41,050 nt of DNA, from positions 1 to 41,050 of the IMG/VR virus record IMGVR_UViG_3300034102_002456. The stretch is one strand, 5' to 3'. A model generated the notes under the pieces. That model saw only the letters and a list, made by a program, of their open reading frames with translations. It was not told the DNA's origin and ran no database searches. Source of the DNA: a virus. Below, in pieces: positions 7,614 to 16,206 of the stretch. Position 1 is the stretch's first letter; each line of letters begins with the position of its first letter. The position numbers were made by a program, and so were the translations under genes.

Positions 7614-7900
7614 GCCGGACCTCCCCCAAGTCTATCTCGCTCCGACCGGACTACTGCAATCTTCGACAGTCCTTGTGTCGCGTACACCCACCACTCCTTC
7701 TCAGTAGCCTTGGGTGCTTCGAACTGGATCATCTTCAGATAGTCGGCAGTGCCTGTTGGAGCAGACTCATCGGTGCCAAGTATTCGGGGGATGTCGGACA
7801 CAGAGGGGCTGTCGCCTATCTTAATTCGGCCCACTACGTACCGAGAGATAGCCCACAGAGCCCCTGCCCCGATCAACCCGTATGCGATGTACTGTTGCAC
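7610..7900 (-). CDS. Small membrane protein
   Basis: A 96-residue protein with a probable N-terminal membrane helix (about 5-24, IAYGLIGAGALWAISRYVVG) followed by a basic residue and a soluble tail of about 70 residues with EKEWWVYATQGLSK near the end. It overlaps the signal-peptide gene by four bases. Size and topology would allow a holin-like or spanin-like role, but no family was recognised. Confidence 0.6.
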   Translation of the reverse strand: MQQYIAYGLIGAGALWAISRYVVGRIKIGDSPSVSDIPRILGTDESAPTGTADYLKMIQFEAPKATEKEWWVYATQGLSKIAVVRSERDRLGGGPA

Positions 7901-7901
7901 G

Positions 7902-8240
7902 TCACACCCCCGGTGCTTTCATGCCTACAAGAGCGTACTCCAGAATCGCCTTGACGACAAAGCGGATCAGTTTCTCTTCGATGAACTCCGGTGTGCCCGG
8001 CAGATCAAGAACCTTGTTGATCTCGTCAACAATGATGTCCTCATGCTTGGCAACTTCGTCACGGGTCAAGCCGTCTGCGGCTGAGTCCATGAACCCAAGC
8101 ACCCAGTATGGCACCTTCTGCGACACTCGTTCCACGAGCCAGTACAGGGCCGCACCCTCTTTGGCTTCGTTCACGAATGGGATGTCAAGCTGATCGTTCA
8201 GCTTCTTGACCAGATCGTTCACTACGATTGATGTCAACAT
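7902..8240 (-). CDS. Small helical protein of unknown function
   Basis: A 112-residue protein with a GGAGGTGG ribosome binding site before the ATG. Composition is acidic and helical (EVAKHEDIIVDEINKVLDL), with aliphatic stretches at 27-50 and 88-105 that are not long enough to be sure of membrane insertion. It is the first gene after the giant virion protein and leads the run of small membrane and exported genes. No family was recognised. Confidence 0.6.
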   Translation of the reverse strand: MLTSIVVNDLVKKLNDQLDIPFVNEAKEGAALYWLVERVSQKVPYWVLGFMDSAADGLTRDEVAKHEDIIVDEINKVLDLPGTPEFIEEKLIRFVVKAILEYALVGMKAPGV

Positions 8241-8282
8241 AGTACCACCTCCAACAAATAAATTCTTGAACCTGAGAATACC

Positions 8283-11200
8283 TTATCTTCTACGTTGCAA
8301 CATGTCAACTAGAGGGTTCGACGATTGCGGGGCTTGTCCCTTTTCCTCCTTTTCCGCCTTCTTCCGGGCAGCATCCTCTTTCTTCTGGGCCTTGAGTACC
8401 GCCCCGTACTTCTCGAGCAGAGCCGCAGTCTTCAGGTCCCCGCGGGCGACGAGTTCTTCCTGAAGTTCCTTGGTGCCAGGCACCATCGTGAGAGGCCGAG
8501 CCCCTGCTGCGATCTGTAAAGCATTGATCCGATCTCGAATGTCTCGAGTGACCTGCTCCTGCGATACCGTTTCGATGCGGGCTCCACTCAACAGACGGAT
8601 TACTTTCGTAGCCGCCGTAGTCCGGGTGTCCGTAGCGATCTTGCCGGTGCTCAATAGTCGAGCGATAGGAGAGGCGGCTGCGATAGACTCCAACATCGGG
8701 CCACCGACAGGGGTGGCCCTGCCAGATGGGCTGAGTTCCTGCAGCCCGAGGTTCGTTGCAAGTCGACCGAGGGTTGGGTCAAGGTCATCCAATCGTCGGC
8801 CACCCATCGGGCCTTGGCTGAACAGACTGGTATTCGTAGAGGCCTCTACAACCCACTTCGCTGCCGGGCTGGAAGAACTGACCACTGATTGTAATAGACC
8901 TCGCCAGTCACGCTGTAATGCGTTGCCAGCATACTTCACCGCATCTTCGTGCATCAGCCCGAGAGAGGTGAGGTATTGGATGTTGCCTTCCTGGTCTTCG
9001 CCCAATCGGATGGCAGAGGTATCCTGCAGGTTGAACGGGACGTACCCTTGGTCATCCCCTTGACTTAAGCGGGTTGCTCGGACAGTCATGCCGAGGTTGC
9101 CGCCAGGGTTGACCATCAGTTCCTTGAGGAAGCGAGGGATCGACTGACGCATGAAGGAGTAGAACGGGAACAGTGGCTTGAGGTACTGGTGCTCGAACCG
9201 GGTGAAGTTCTTCGGAGACGCATTCATCAGTGCGTAGTCCGCCATCTCGAAAGTCTTAGTCAAGTCCTTCGTCTTCTCGAGATGGTCAAGGATGAACATC
9301 ATGCGGACGCTACTATCGATGCGGGACCTAAACCCGTTCATCATGTCGACACCAGCATTACTTGTCGACCGTTGGACAGACCGACCTGCGGCATCCTTGG
9401 TCCACGCCCCAGCCACGTTTAGAGGGTTCAACGCAGATTGTGAGTTGAAAGGATTAAGCGGCTTGTTCTTTATGTCTGCTGCAGTCTGACCGAACGATGC
9501 CTTGAGATGTCGGCCCAACGTCGATAAGGGGTTACTACCCTGTTCTGCAAGCTTCTCCGGGGTTCCGGTCTGCAGCATCGCCTCAGTGTCGGCAAGGCCC
9601 ATGCGTGCGTCGTCAGCCGACAGCACGTTCGGGTTGGTAGACCCGTGTCGGTAGTGAGCGTTGTACAAGTTCGAGAACACTCGAGCCCGGTTGGCCGATG
9701 TGTTCGGCTGTCCGAGTTGTGCCAAGTAGTCGTCAATCTGCTTATACCCGGCACCGGGATCTATCTGGTGACCAAGGGCGAAGTCCATTGCCTTCTTGCC
9801 ATGCTTCCAGATAGCAGCAACAGGGTTCATGTCACCTATCGCCCACGCATTCACCAACGACGAGAACCCGTCCCTTACTGCTGTGGCAGGTGCTGTCAAC
9901 ATACCCATCTTCCACCAGACACCAAGGGTTGCAGTCTTCTTCAACACCTCGCTCAACTCAGGAAGGTCGGCAGCAGTACCAATCTCGTTCAAGGTACGCA
10001 TCTGCGTCCAAGTATCCGCTGGGGCTTTCAGTGTCAGGATCTCTTCGATCTGCTTTGCGGCTGCAGCCTTGAATCCCTTTTTGGTAGGGTCCAGTGCTGG
10101 GAATCCGGGCACACCTTCAGACACCCACTTCTGCCGGAGTCGTTCAAGGAATATCCCAGGCTCGACCCGTCCTGCGAAGATGCCAGACGTACCCGCCATC
10201 GCGTCCTTCAGAGTGACACCCTCGAGCCTGGTCGAATCGAACGTGACCTTTGGGTCCGTGGTGATCTTGCCGGTGCCGTACTGCGATGGGAGCTTGTCCT
10301 GGACTTTACGAATAGCAGTGATGGCGTCGGCCATTCCAGACACGACGGTCACAGACCCCTTCATCTTGTTGAGGTACTCGTTGGCGACCAACGGAGAACT
10401 CTCGCTGTAGACTTTCTTATACCTCTTCTCGACTTTGTCCACAGCCTCGAGAGCCAACGCCCGGTGCCGGTCCACTCGCTGGACAGACATGTCCTGCACG
10501 ATGGCTGTGACCGGAGTGCCCTTGACCGCAGCGATGTTTCTCGCTGCCTTGTCTCGGATGTCTCTCATCATCTCGATTTGCTTAGGCTTCAACATAAGTG
10601 CCTGAAGGGACTCATCGTCGAGCCGGAGGAATTCCATGTTCCCCGGTTCGAGGGGGGCCGCACTGTCGACCAAGGCCTTGGTGTCTACGAACCGGTCCCT
10701 CCACCCTTTGAGAGTGTCTGAAGCAGTAACGCCCGTGGCTGATGAGGTTGCAACAGCCTTGCCTTCTGCATCCAACGATGGCATCCACTTATCAACACGG
10801 TCGGCGTAGTTCCGCCCGATCACTTGAGCGACCTCATCGTGTGCGGCTTCGAGTAGGTTAAGAGGGTCGTTGGCTAATGCGTTGTCCAATCCCTTGAGCA
10901 GCCTGTTCATCTCCACCAGCACCTTCGCCTTGTTCATCGGAGCGATGAGTAAGTCAACAGGGGCCTGCCCTTTCTTGAGAGGTCGTCTACCCCAGAACAC
11001 AGCGATGCCCTGATCGACCTGTGCCTTGGCGGCAAGGAAGTCTGTAGGGGACATGGCTCCTGCCAGCGAGGCCAGATTAGTGCTGTCGATACGAAGCATC
11101 GGTGCAGCGGCCATGTTGAAGTTGTACGTCTTCGTGGGGTCACGCAGGTCTGTCCATGATTTCCACCAACCTCGGCCAGGCTGAACCCCTTGAGCCGTAC

Positions 11201-12806
11201 CCGCAGCGATCTGTGCCTGTAGAGCATTCGCCATGTCTGTGACCTTGGTCACGAACTCGGCCTTGGTGACCTTCAGGGGAGCCTCGGCCAAGTCCCCGAA
11301 CATCTGCTCCCAAGCCTCTTCGCCCTCCATGCCCATGGCCTGTGCGAACCCTTCGGTGTGGCGTATACCCACCATGTCCGGGAACACTTTGTTTACAAGC
11401 TGAGAGTTGTTGTGGCTCAAAGGCATTGCTTGCCCATCCGCATCGAGCCTCTCAATCACGTCCTGGATCATCTTATCTTTGAACAGATTGTCGATTCCGA
11501 CAGTGCCGTCTGCAAAGGCCTTGTACTTCATCTCACGACCGCCCTCGGTCTTGAGGGTGTTCATCAAGTTCCGCTGGCTTGGTCGCATCCATGACGATTC
11601 AGTCATGCCGGTCTGAGCCTCGGCTTGACTCAACTCTGCAGACTTCTGGCGAGGGTTGTACCGGTCCATGTAGGGATCATAGGTATCCCCGGACTTTACT
11701 CCCCAGTCCTGTGCCTGAACGTGGACCCTATCGACTTCGGTAAGGTACGTATCAATCGCCTTCTTGACCCCGTCAGGGAGCACGACATTCTCATTCATGA
11801 ATGCAGGCTTTGCCCCAGACAGCGGCAAGGTTGTACCATCGACAAGGGTGACAATGTCCCCCGCTTGACGGTAGTCTACGAACTTGACCTCCTTCAACTC
11901 CCCGTTCACATCGAGGATGTCTCCTGAGTTCAGCCGAGCCGCGTTGGGGTCGTAGACACCTTCCGCATACCGAGTCATTGCGTTACGGTACGCCTTGACT
12001 TTCAGTGGGGATCCTTCTGCGAACAAGTTGGCTGGGTCGTTCAGATCAAGGTTGGGGTCCTCCTTCAGCTTGATCCCCAAACTGTCCGAAGTCATCGCCA
12101 CTTCGTTCGTGATAGCGGCGTGAAACTCTTCAGAGGCCTCCATCTGCTTACGGATGCTGACGGCCATAGGTTGCACAACTTCGTCAGTAACACCTTGGGC
12201 GTACTTGTCGAAGATTGCTTTGAACCCACTCGTTGCTTCAGATGCCTTTCGAGCGAGGTAACCCGGCACTGCACCAGGTATTGTGTCGAAGGTTTTGACA
12301 GCCCCTCGACCCAACATCTTCAGCAGAGGGTGAGCACGGTCGGCTGCGGCTATCCCTGCAGTGGCGAGCTTGGTTCCATCAAGTGCAGCCCCGATGAGTT
12401 TAGTGCCGGGACCAAACGGGTCGAGTACAACTTCGGCACCGAAGCCGAGCAAGTCCCTCACACCTTCGCCGGGGTCACTGAGCCAACCGCTCATGCCGGT
12501 CTCTCGGTTCTTCCTCATGCCGTACCGCTCAAGCAGGTCACGCCCCGACACTCGGTTGTCCGACGATAGTGGGGTTAGCCACTGGTCAAACGATCCTGCG
12601 AGACCTTCTCCCGCCAAGAGGTCACGTACGGAACTGCCGGGCAGGTCGAGGAAGTTACCAACAGACGCGACAGCACCCAGGCCAATACCGCTCAGTGAAC
12701 TCAGAGCGTCGGAGGAACTCTGATCTTCAGTTGGCGGATTGGCAAAAGTCTGGGCAGCATTGCTCGTAACCCGAGATGCTTTGAGCAGGTCAGTAAGCGT
12801 TGCCAT
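8283..12806 (-). CDS. Giant virion protein (tape-measure or internal/ejected protein)
   Basis: A 1507-residue protein with a strong GAGGTGGAG site before its ATG. Residues 50-139 form a module shared with the gene at 32148-33278 (LDLPGSS, DQW-TP, NR--GRD, ETGMSGW, GFGAE). The middle is helical with no long membrane segment. Further on come WWKMGMLTAPATAVRDGFSS and, about 250 residues later, LKPLFPFYSFMRQSIPRFL; this pair resembles conserved stretches of very large phage internal or 'polyvalent' proteins. The C-terminus is a Lys/Glu-rich coil ending SSNPLVDMLQRRR. Size and position would suit a tape measure, but the motifs fit an ejected inner protein equally well. I saw no lytic transglycosylase or peptidase motif. 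Confidence 0.75.
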   Translation of the reverse strand: MATLTDLLKASRVTSNAAQTFANPPTEDQSSSDALSSLSGIGLGAVASVGNFLDLPGSSVRDLLAGEGLAGSFDQWLTPLSSDNRVSGRDLLERYGMRKNRETGMSGWLSDPGEGVRDLLGFGAEVVLDPFGPGTKLIGAALDGTKLATAGIAAADRAHPLLKMLGRGAVKTFDTIPGAVPGYLARKASEATSGFKAIFDKYAQGVTDEVVQPMAVSIRKQMEASEEFHAAITNEVAMTSDSLGIKLKEDPNLDLNDPANLFAEGSPLKVKAYRNAMTRYAEGVYDPNAARLNSGDILDVNGELKEVKFVDYRQAGDIVTLVDGTTLPLSGAKPAFMNENVVLPDGVKKAIDTYLTEVDRVHVQAQDWGVKSGDTYDPYMDRYNPRQKSAELSQAEAQTGMTESSWMRPSQRNLMNTLKTEGGREMKYKAFADGTVGIDNLFKDKMIQDVIERLDADGQAMPLSHNNSQLVNKVFPDMVGIRHTEGFAQAMGMEGEEAWEQMFGDLAEAPLKVTKAEFVTKVTDMANALQAQIAAGTAQGVQPGRGWWKSWTDLRDPTKTYNFNMAAAPMLRIDSTNLASLAGAMSPTDFLAAKAQVDQGIAVFWGRRPLKKGQAPVDLLIAPMNKAKVLVEMNRLLKGLDNALANDPLNLLEAAHDEVAQVIGRNYADRVDKWMPSLDAEGKAVATSSATGVTASDTLKGWRDRFVDTKALVDSAAPLEPGNMEFLRLDDESLQALMLKPKQIEMMRDIRDKAARNIAAVKGTPVTAIVQDMSVQRVDRHRALALEAVDKVEKRYKKVYSESSPLVANEYLNKMKGSVTVVSGMADAITAIRKVQDKLPSQYGTGKITTDPKVTFDSTRLEGVTLKDAMAGTSGIFAGRVEPGIFLERLRQKWVSEGVPGFPALDPTKKGFKAAAAKQIEEILTLKAPADTWTQMRTLNEIGTAADLPELSEVLKKTATLGVWWKMGMLTAPATAVRDGFSSLVNAWAIGDMNPVAAIWKHGKKAMDFALGHQIDPGAGYKQIDDYLAQLGQPNTSANRARVFSNLYNAHYRHGSTNPNVLSADDARMGLADTEAMLQTGTPEKLAEQGSNPLSTLGRHLKASFGQTAADIKNKPLNPFNSQSALNPLNVAGAWTKDAAGRSVQRSTSNAGVDMMNGFRSRIDSSVRMMFILDHLEKTKDLTKTFEMADYALMNASPKNFTRFEHQYLKPLFPFYSFMRQSIPRFLKELMVNPGGNLGMTVRATRLSQGDDQGYVPFNLQDTSAIRLGEDQEGNIQYLTSLGLMHEDAVKYAGNALQRDWRGLLQSVVSSSSPAAKWVVEASTNTSLFSQGPMGGRRLDDLDPTLGRLATNLGLQELSPSGRATPVGGPMLESIAAASPIARLLSTGKIATDTRTTAATKVIRLLSGARIETVSQEQVTRDIRDRINALQIAAGARPLTMVPGTKELQEELVARGDLKTAALLEKYGAVLKAQKKEDAARKKAEKEEKGQAPQSSNPLVDMLQRRR
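12390..12659 (-). repeat. LDLPGSS module, copy in the giant virion protein
   Basis: Encodes residues 50-139. It aligns by eye with residues 12-96 of the protein at 32148-33278, sharing LDLPGSS, RD(L/I)L, FDQW-TP, NR--GRD(L/V)LE, ETGMSGW and GFGAE--LDP. The match is at protein level; the DNA has diverged. Confidence 0.8.
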
Positions 12807-12822
12807 TCACTCCACCTCATTA

Positions 12823-15447
12823 CTAGTACTGCTCTGGAAAGGCCCTGGTAACACCTGGTGGGATACCAGGAGGAGCTACTGGGTCCTCAGTCCCCCACTC
12901 AGTATCATTCGCGATTTTACTCTTGAACTTCGCCCACCACGCTTGAAGGTCAGATGGCTTAGGGTTCTTTAACTTCAAGAGGTCTTTGTACATCGGACCA
13001 AAGACCTCAGTGTGCTTTTTATCGGTGCCTGTAAACTCTACCCCATACGTCATGTCAAATGGGTCGTAGGTAGGCGTGCCGTACGCGCTGTCCATGGCTA
13101 CTACCGCAGCATACACTGCCTGCAAGTCGTCGTCCGAAGGGGATACATCCTCCTGCACCAACTTCTGTATACCGAAGTGCATGGTCTCGATGTTGTCTTC
13201 TTCACCGGTGGCTCCTGTGTCCTTCAGGAATGCATTAGGAGGTACAGTGGTCCCGTACTCATCCGCACCCCCCGCGAATGCTGTCTTCAAGTAAGACTTA
13301 GCAGCCGCCTTTCCTTCAGCGGTACGGTTGCCACCTGGTCTCATGGCTTCAGCAGCCTGCGCCATCGGGTTCTGATCCGCTCTCGCACCCCGCTGTCGTC
13401 CCATCAGGTCCGGGTATAGTATCCCGGCTTGAGACGTACCCGGAGCTACCGGGTTACCGGATCGGCGTAGTGCCTTCTCCGCCCGCAGTTGCATACGGTA
13501 CTCAGCCTCTGCCGGACTCAGCCGTCCTTCTCGCACAGCCTTCATTGTCAGAGAGTTATTGCCGTTGCTGCTGCCAGTCATTCGGTCGTACTGGCGGTAG
13601 TTCATTCCACCGTTGGCATCTTTGAAGGCTTGGTGTTTAGCGGCCCGTGCTGCGGCTTGAGCATTAGCAGCAATACGCCGCTTGGCTTCTTCTTCAGTAG
13701 CCGCGGGGTTGTCCCGGTTACGTAGTGACTCCCTAGCGGTCTTCTGCTTGGCGTACTCAGCCGCCCGAGCCTGGTACTCAGGGGTAGCCTTGAGAGCCTC
13801 GATCCGTTTCAACTCCCGAGTTTTGGGACCATCGTATCCCGGACCAGGCTCTTGCCGGAACCGATCCCCAAACGCATCGTTGCCGGGTCTAACTCGGTTG
13901 CCCGACTGAAACTCCGCACTCTGCTGGGCTGACTGGAAGTTATCTTCCGGGCTCGGACGGTTCGGATCATTCGCGTATCCGATGTTGCCGTTGTACCCGC
14001 TACCTGGTCGCATCGTCATAGGGTTCTGCAGGTCCGGCGGAACACTCTGTGCGTTTCGTCTTGCCTCCCCTGACGAGGTTGCGATAGGGGTGCCTTCCAA
14101 GAACTCATCAACCCTACGACCCTCTCGAATTGCCTCTTTCATCGCGGCTGAGGTTGGGTCGATGGGGGGGAGTTGGCGACCAGACTCGTCAAGCCGCAAC
14201 GGAGAGTTGGGGACCATAGGATTGCGAACGCCATTCTTGGCGTTAATCTCGTCAGCTAACTCTCGAAGACGCTCGTTTTTCATACGGGTGTATGCCCCCC
14301 GCTCGTAGTCCCCCATCAATTGACTCCCAGACTCCCCGAATTTTTGGAGGGGGCCTTGGCCCTGCGGGAACTCCGGATTCTCAGCAAGGGCAGAGGCGGG
14401 TCGCGGCTCTTCATACGTCATTGGCGAGGGGGACCGCCGCTGTTGGGCCGGAGGCATGAAGTTTACCAAAGGACGAGCAGGGTCCCTCTTCTCGAACGGG
14501 ACCAAAGGTTGGGCCAGTGTCGGAGAAGGAGACCTCCAAGGTTGGGCGGGAGGTATGAGGCTGGCAATAGGGTTTTCAGACGCCCTCTGTTCGATTGGGA
14601 CGTAAGGCTGAGCCTGTGCCTGTAGTCCCCCGGAGAAGACGTTCAAGGGTCTTCGTTGAGACTGGATAAAACTTTGTGCAGCGTCCGCAGGGAACATCGG
14701 GTTCCCCACACGAGCACTCGGCTCAGGCGGAACTTGGAACATCCCTCCCATGTTCTGCACAGGAGACTCCTCCTGCCCGTATTGAAAATTCTCTCGGGGC
14801 AGAGTATCAGGTCGGCGTTGTTGGCGTCGTCGACGGAACCAGTCAAATAGTTCAGCGTCAGTCCCTTCACCCCCGTCGATTAGGTAAGGGCGTTCGAACG
14901 CCTTACGCGGACCGATACCGAAGCCAGGGTCGAAGCCCGGGTCGTACTCATCTTCCTTACGCGGACCGATACCGAAGCCAGGGTCGAAGCCCGGGTCGTA
15001 CTCATCTTCCTTACGCGGACCGATACCGAAGCCAGGGTCGAAGCCAGGGTCGTACTCATCTTCAAACGAGGGCATCTGGACGGGAGGGACGTACCCGTTA
15101 CGGGGCATTCGGGACCGCAATCTCGCCCGAAACGCCTCCTCCGAGGGGTGATGTCTTGTGTCGGTTATCCACTCCTGCGAAGGGTCCCGTCGTGGAGGCT
15201 GAGCCCCGAACATCTGGCCAATCCCTTGAACCGTCTGATCCAGGCGGTTGCCAAGACCGCCAAAGAATCCCGTGGATGCGGGGGACTGCTGCATCGGATT
15301 TCCACCACGGACACTTGGTTCAGGAGGGAGTTGGAACATCCCTGAGGGTGTGGGAGGACTCGTCTGCAACCTCCGAGCGTCAATAGCCATCGGATTCCGG
15401 CTGTAGTTCATCGGCTGTACGAGCTTGTTTCCACGGGCCTTGGCCAT
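12823..15447 (-). CDS. Pro/Arg-rich repetitive virion-associated protein
   Basis: An 874-residue, largely disordered-looking protein with ATG after a CGGAG site. It carries three exact 18-residue repeats (129-182, DEYDPGFDPGFGIGPRK), two copies of GMFQ(L/V)PPEPS (36-45 and 235-244), repeated PPAQ--RSPSP stretches, and many NPM or NP(I/L/V) tetrads spread over the chain. Only the last 150 residues look well folded (DDLQAVYAAVVAMDSAYG). It lies directly before the giant virion protein and behind its own candidate promoter, so it is probably a virion or assembly factor. Scattered short motifs in a disordered chain suggest multivalent binding to a partner, which is inference. Confidence 0.7.
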   Translation of the reverse strand: MAKARGNKLVQPMNYSRNPMAIDARRLQTSPPTPSGMFQLPPEPSVRGGNPMQQSPASTGFFGGLGNRLDQTVQGIGQMFGAQPPRRDPSQEWITDTRHHPSEEAFRARLRSRMPRNGYVPPVQMPSFEDEYDPGFDPGFGIGPRKEDEYDPGFDPGFGIGPRKEDEYDPGFDPGFGIGPRKAFERPYLIDGGEGTDAELFDWFRRRRQQRRPDTLPRENFQYGQEESPVQNMGGMFQVPPEPSARVGNPMFPADAAQSFIQSQRRPLNVFSGGLQAQAQPYVPIEQRASENPIASLIPPAQPWRSPSPTLAQPLVPFEKRDPARPLVNFMPPAQQRRSPSPMTYEEPRPASALAENPEFPQGQGPLQKFGESGSQLMGDYERGAYTRMKNERLRELADEINAKNGVRNPMVPNSPLRLDESGRQLPPIDPTSAAMKEAIREGRRVDEFLEGTPIATSSGEARRNAQSVPPDLQNPMTMRPGSGYNGNIGYANDPNRPSPEDNFQSAQQSAEFQSGNRVRPGNDAFGDRFRQEPGPGYDGPKTRELKRIEALKATPEYQARAAEYAKQKTARESLRNRDNPAATEEEAKRRIAANAQAAARAAKHQAFKDANGGMNYRQYDRMTGSSNGNNSLTMKAVREGRLSPAEAEYRMQLRAEKALRRSGNPVAPGTSQAGILYPDLMGRQRGARADQNPMAQAAEAMRPGGNRTAEGKAAAKSYLKTAFAGGADEYGTTVPPNAFLKDTGATGEEDNIETMHFGIQKLVQEDVSPSDDDLQAVYAAVVAMDSAYGTPTYDPFDMTYGVEFTGTDKKHTEVFGPMYKDLLKLKNPKPSDLQAWWAKFKSKIANDTEWGTEDPVAPPGIPPGVTRAFPEQY
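14902..15063 (-). repeat. Three tandem 54-bp repeats inside a gene
   Basis: Three in-frame copies of a 54-base unit, each encoding 18 residues with DEYDPGFDPGFGIGPRK. The DNA copies differ by a single visible base in the third plus-strand copy, so the expansion is recent or kept uniform by recombination. Confidence 0.95.
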
Positions 15448-15480
15448 GCGATTCTCCGATTCAGGAAATAGTGAGACTGC

Positions 15481-15509
15481 AGCATATCAGGCTTGACAAG
15501 GTCTGTCTA
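15481..15509 (-). promoter_or_regulatory. Candidate sigma70 promoter for the 12823-15447 gene
   Basis: On the minus strand TAGACA (15509-15504, five of six) is followed by a 17-base spacer and TATGCT (15486-15481, four of six). It sits 35-60 bases before the ATG at 15447 and just after the palindrome at 15525-15546, in one of the few real intergenic gaps of the late region. Confidence 0.45.
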
Positions 15510-15524
15510 GCAGAAACATGGCGA

Positions 15525-15546
15525 CCCTGCCCCGATCGGGGCAGGG
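15525..15546 (-). terminator. 22-bp perfect palindrome, likely hairpin terminator or operator
   Basis: CCCTGCCCC and its reverse complement flank a central GATC, giving a perfect 22-base palindrome in the 156-base gap between the methyltransferase and the next gene. As RNA it forms a nine-pair GC-rich stem with a four-base loop. No clean U-run follows, so it may instead be a protein-binding site beside the candidate promoter. Confidence 0.55.
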
Positions 15547-15603
15547 CCTTCCCAGGCCACGTTGTGGGGTCCAGCTATTTATCCACCGGACACCCGACCG
15601 TAA

Positions 15604-16206
15604 CTATGCTTTCAGTGTTTCTGCAGAACAAACCAAGGCCAAGCGGTTGTTCGCCACGTCAAAAGAGTGGGATTCGATTCTCCATCCGGCAGACCTCACC
15701 CATTGTTCCAAAACGAATTGGGTGGGGATCAACGAGACATCGACACAGCGATCCGGGGTCGGGTACACTTCGCCCACCCAGCTTTCCACGTTCCGGGATA
15801 GCCCAGGTAGAATGTGTCCCTCAATGACTGCCTTGTCCGCGAACTTTCGCAGTCGCACCATCGCTCCAATCGGATCTGGCAAGTGGTAGTAGACACCGCA
15901 GAACCAAGCTAGATCGAATTTACCTTCGATGGGGTATTCTTCAAATCGGCTCGTGACGTACCTGGCCTTGGAGCCCAACTCTCTGTGGGCTGCAAGGTAT
16001 GTCGGCAGGGAGACGACATCGACTGAGGTAACCTGAGCCCCACGGGCCTCCATCTCGAACGACCACCGACCGTCCAAACAGCCGATGTCGATTACGGACT
16101 TGCCTCTCAGGTCTCCGAGGTTTGTCATTACTGCCTCCAAGTGAGGCTGGTCCCAATCCCCGTTTGTCAATCCGGTGGGTAACTTTATCTTGTGTCTGTA
16201 CTTCAT
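15604..16206 (-). CDS. SAM-dependent methyltransferase
   Basis: A 200-residue class I methyltransferase: VIDIGCLDGRW (38-48) is the glycine-rich SAM loop, D63 in TSVDV matches the acidic residue that binds the ribose, and FDLAWFCGVYYHLPDP follows as the post-strand-4 motif. The family includes small-molecule, sugar and protein methylases, so the acceptor cannot be told from sequence. The ATG overlaps the stop of the glycosyltransferase-FkbM gene (ATGA), so the two are translated together and probably act in one pathway modifying a sugar. Confidence 0.8.
   Translation of the reverse strand: MKYRHKIKLPTGLTNGDWDQPHLEAVMTNLGDLRGKSVIDIGCLDGRWSFEMEARGAQVTSVDVVSLPTYLAAHRELGSKARYVTSRFEEYPIEGKFDLAWFCGVYYHLPDPIGAMVRLRKFADKAVIEGHILPGLSRNVESWVGEVYPTPDRCVDVSLIPTQFVLEQWVRSAGWRIESHSFDVANNRLALVCSAETLKA

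Noticed and set aside
8241-8282. Short inverted repeat ATTCT-8-AGAAT after the giant gene
   Set aside because: The stem is only five weak pairs. It shares ATTCT with the operator half-site near 36346, but so short a match is expected by chance.
9645-10721. Plus-strand open frame of 358 codons
   Set aside because: It lies wholly inside the giant virion gene on the other strand, with Arg/His/Leu-rich shadow composition and no motifs.
14902-15063. Evenly spaced repeats resembling a CRISPR array
   Set aside because: The repeats are direct neighbours without unique spacers and are a multiple of three bases inside one gene, so they are a coding tandem repeat.
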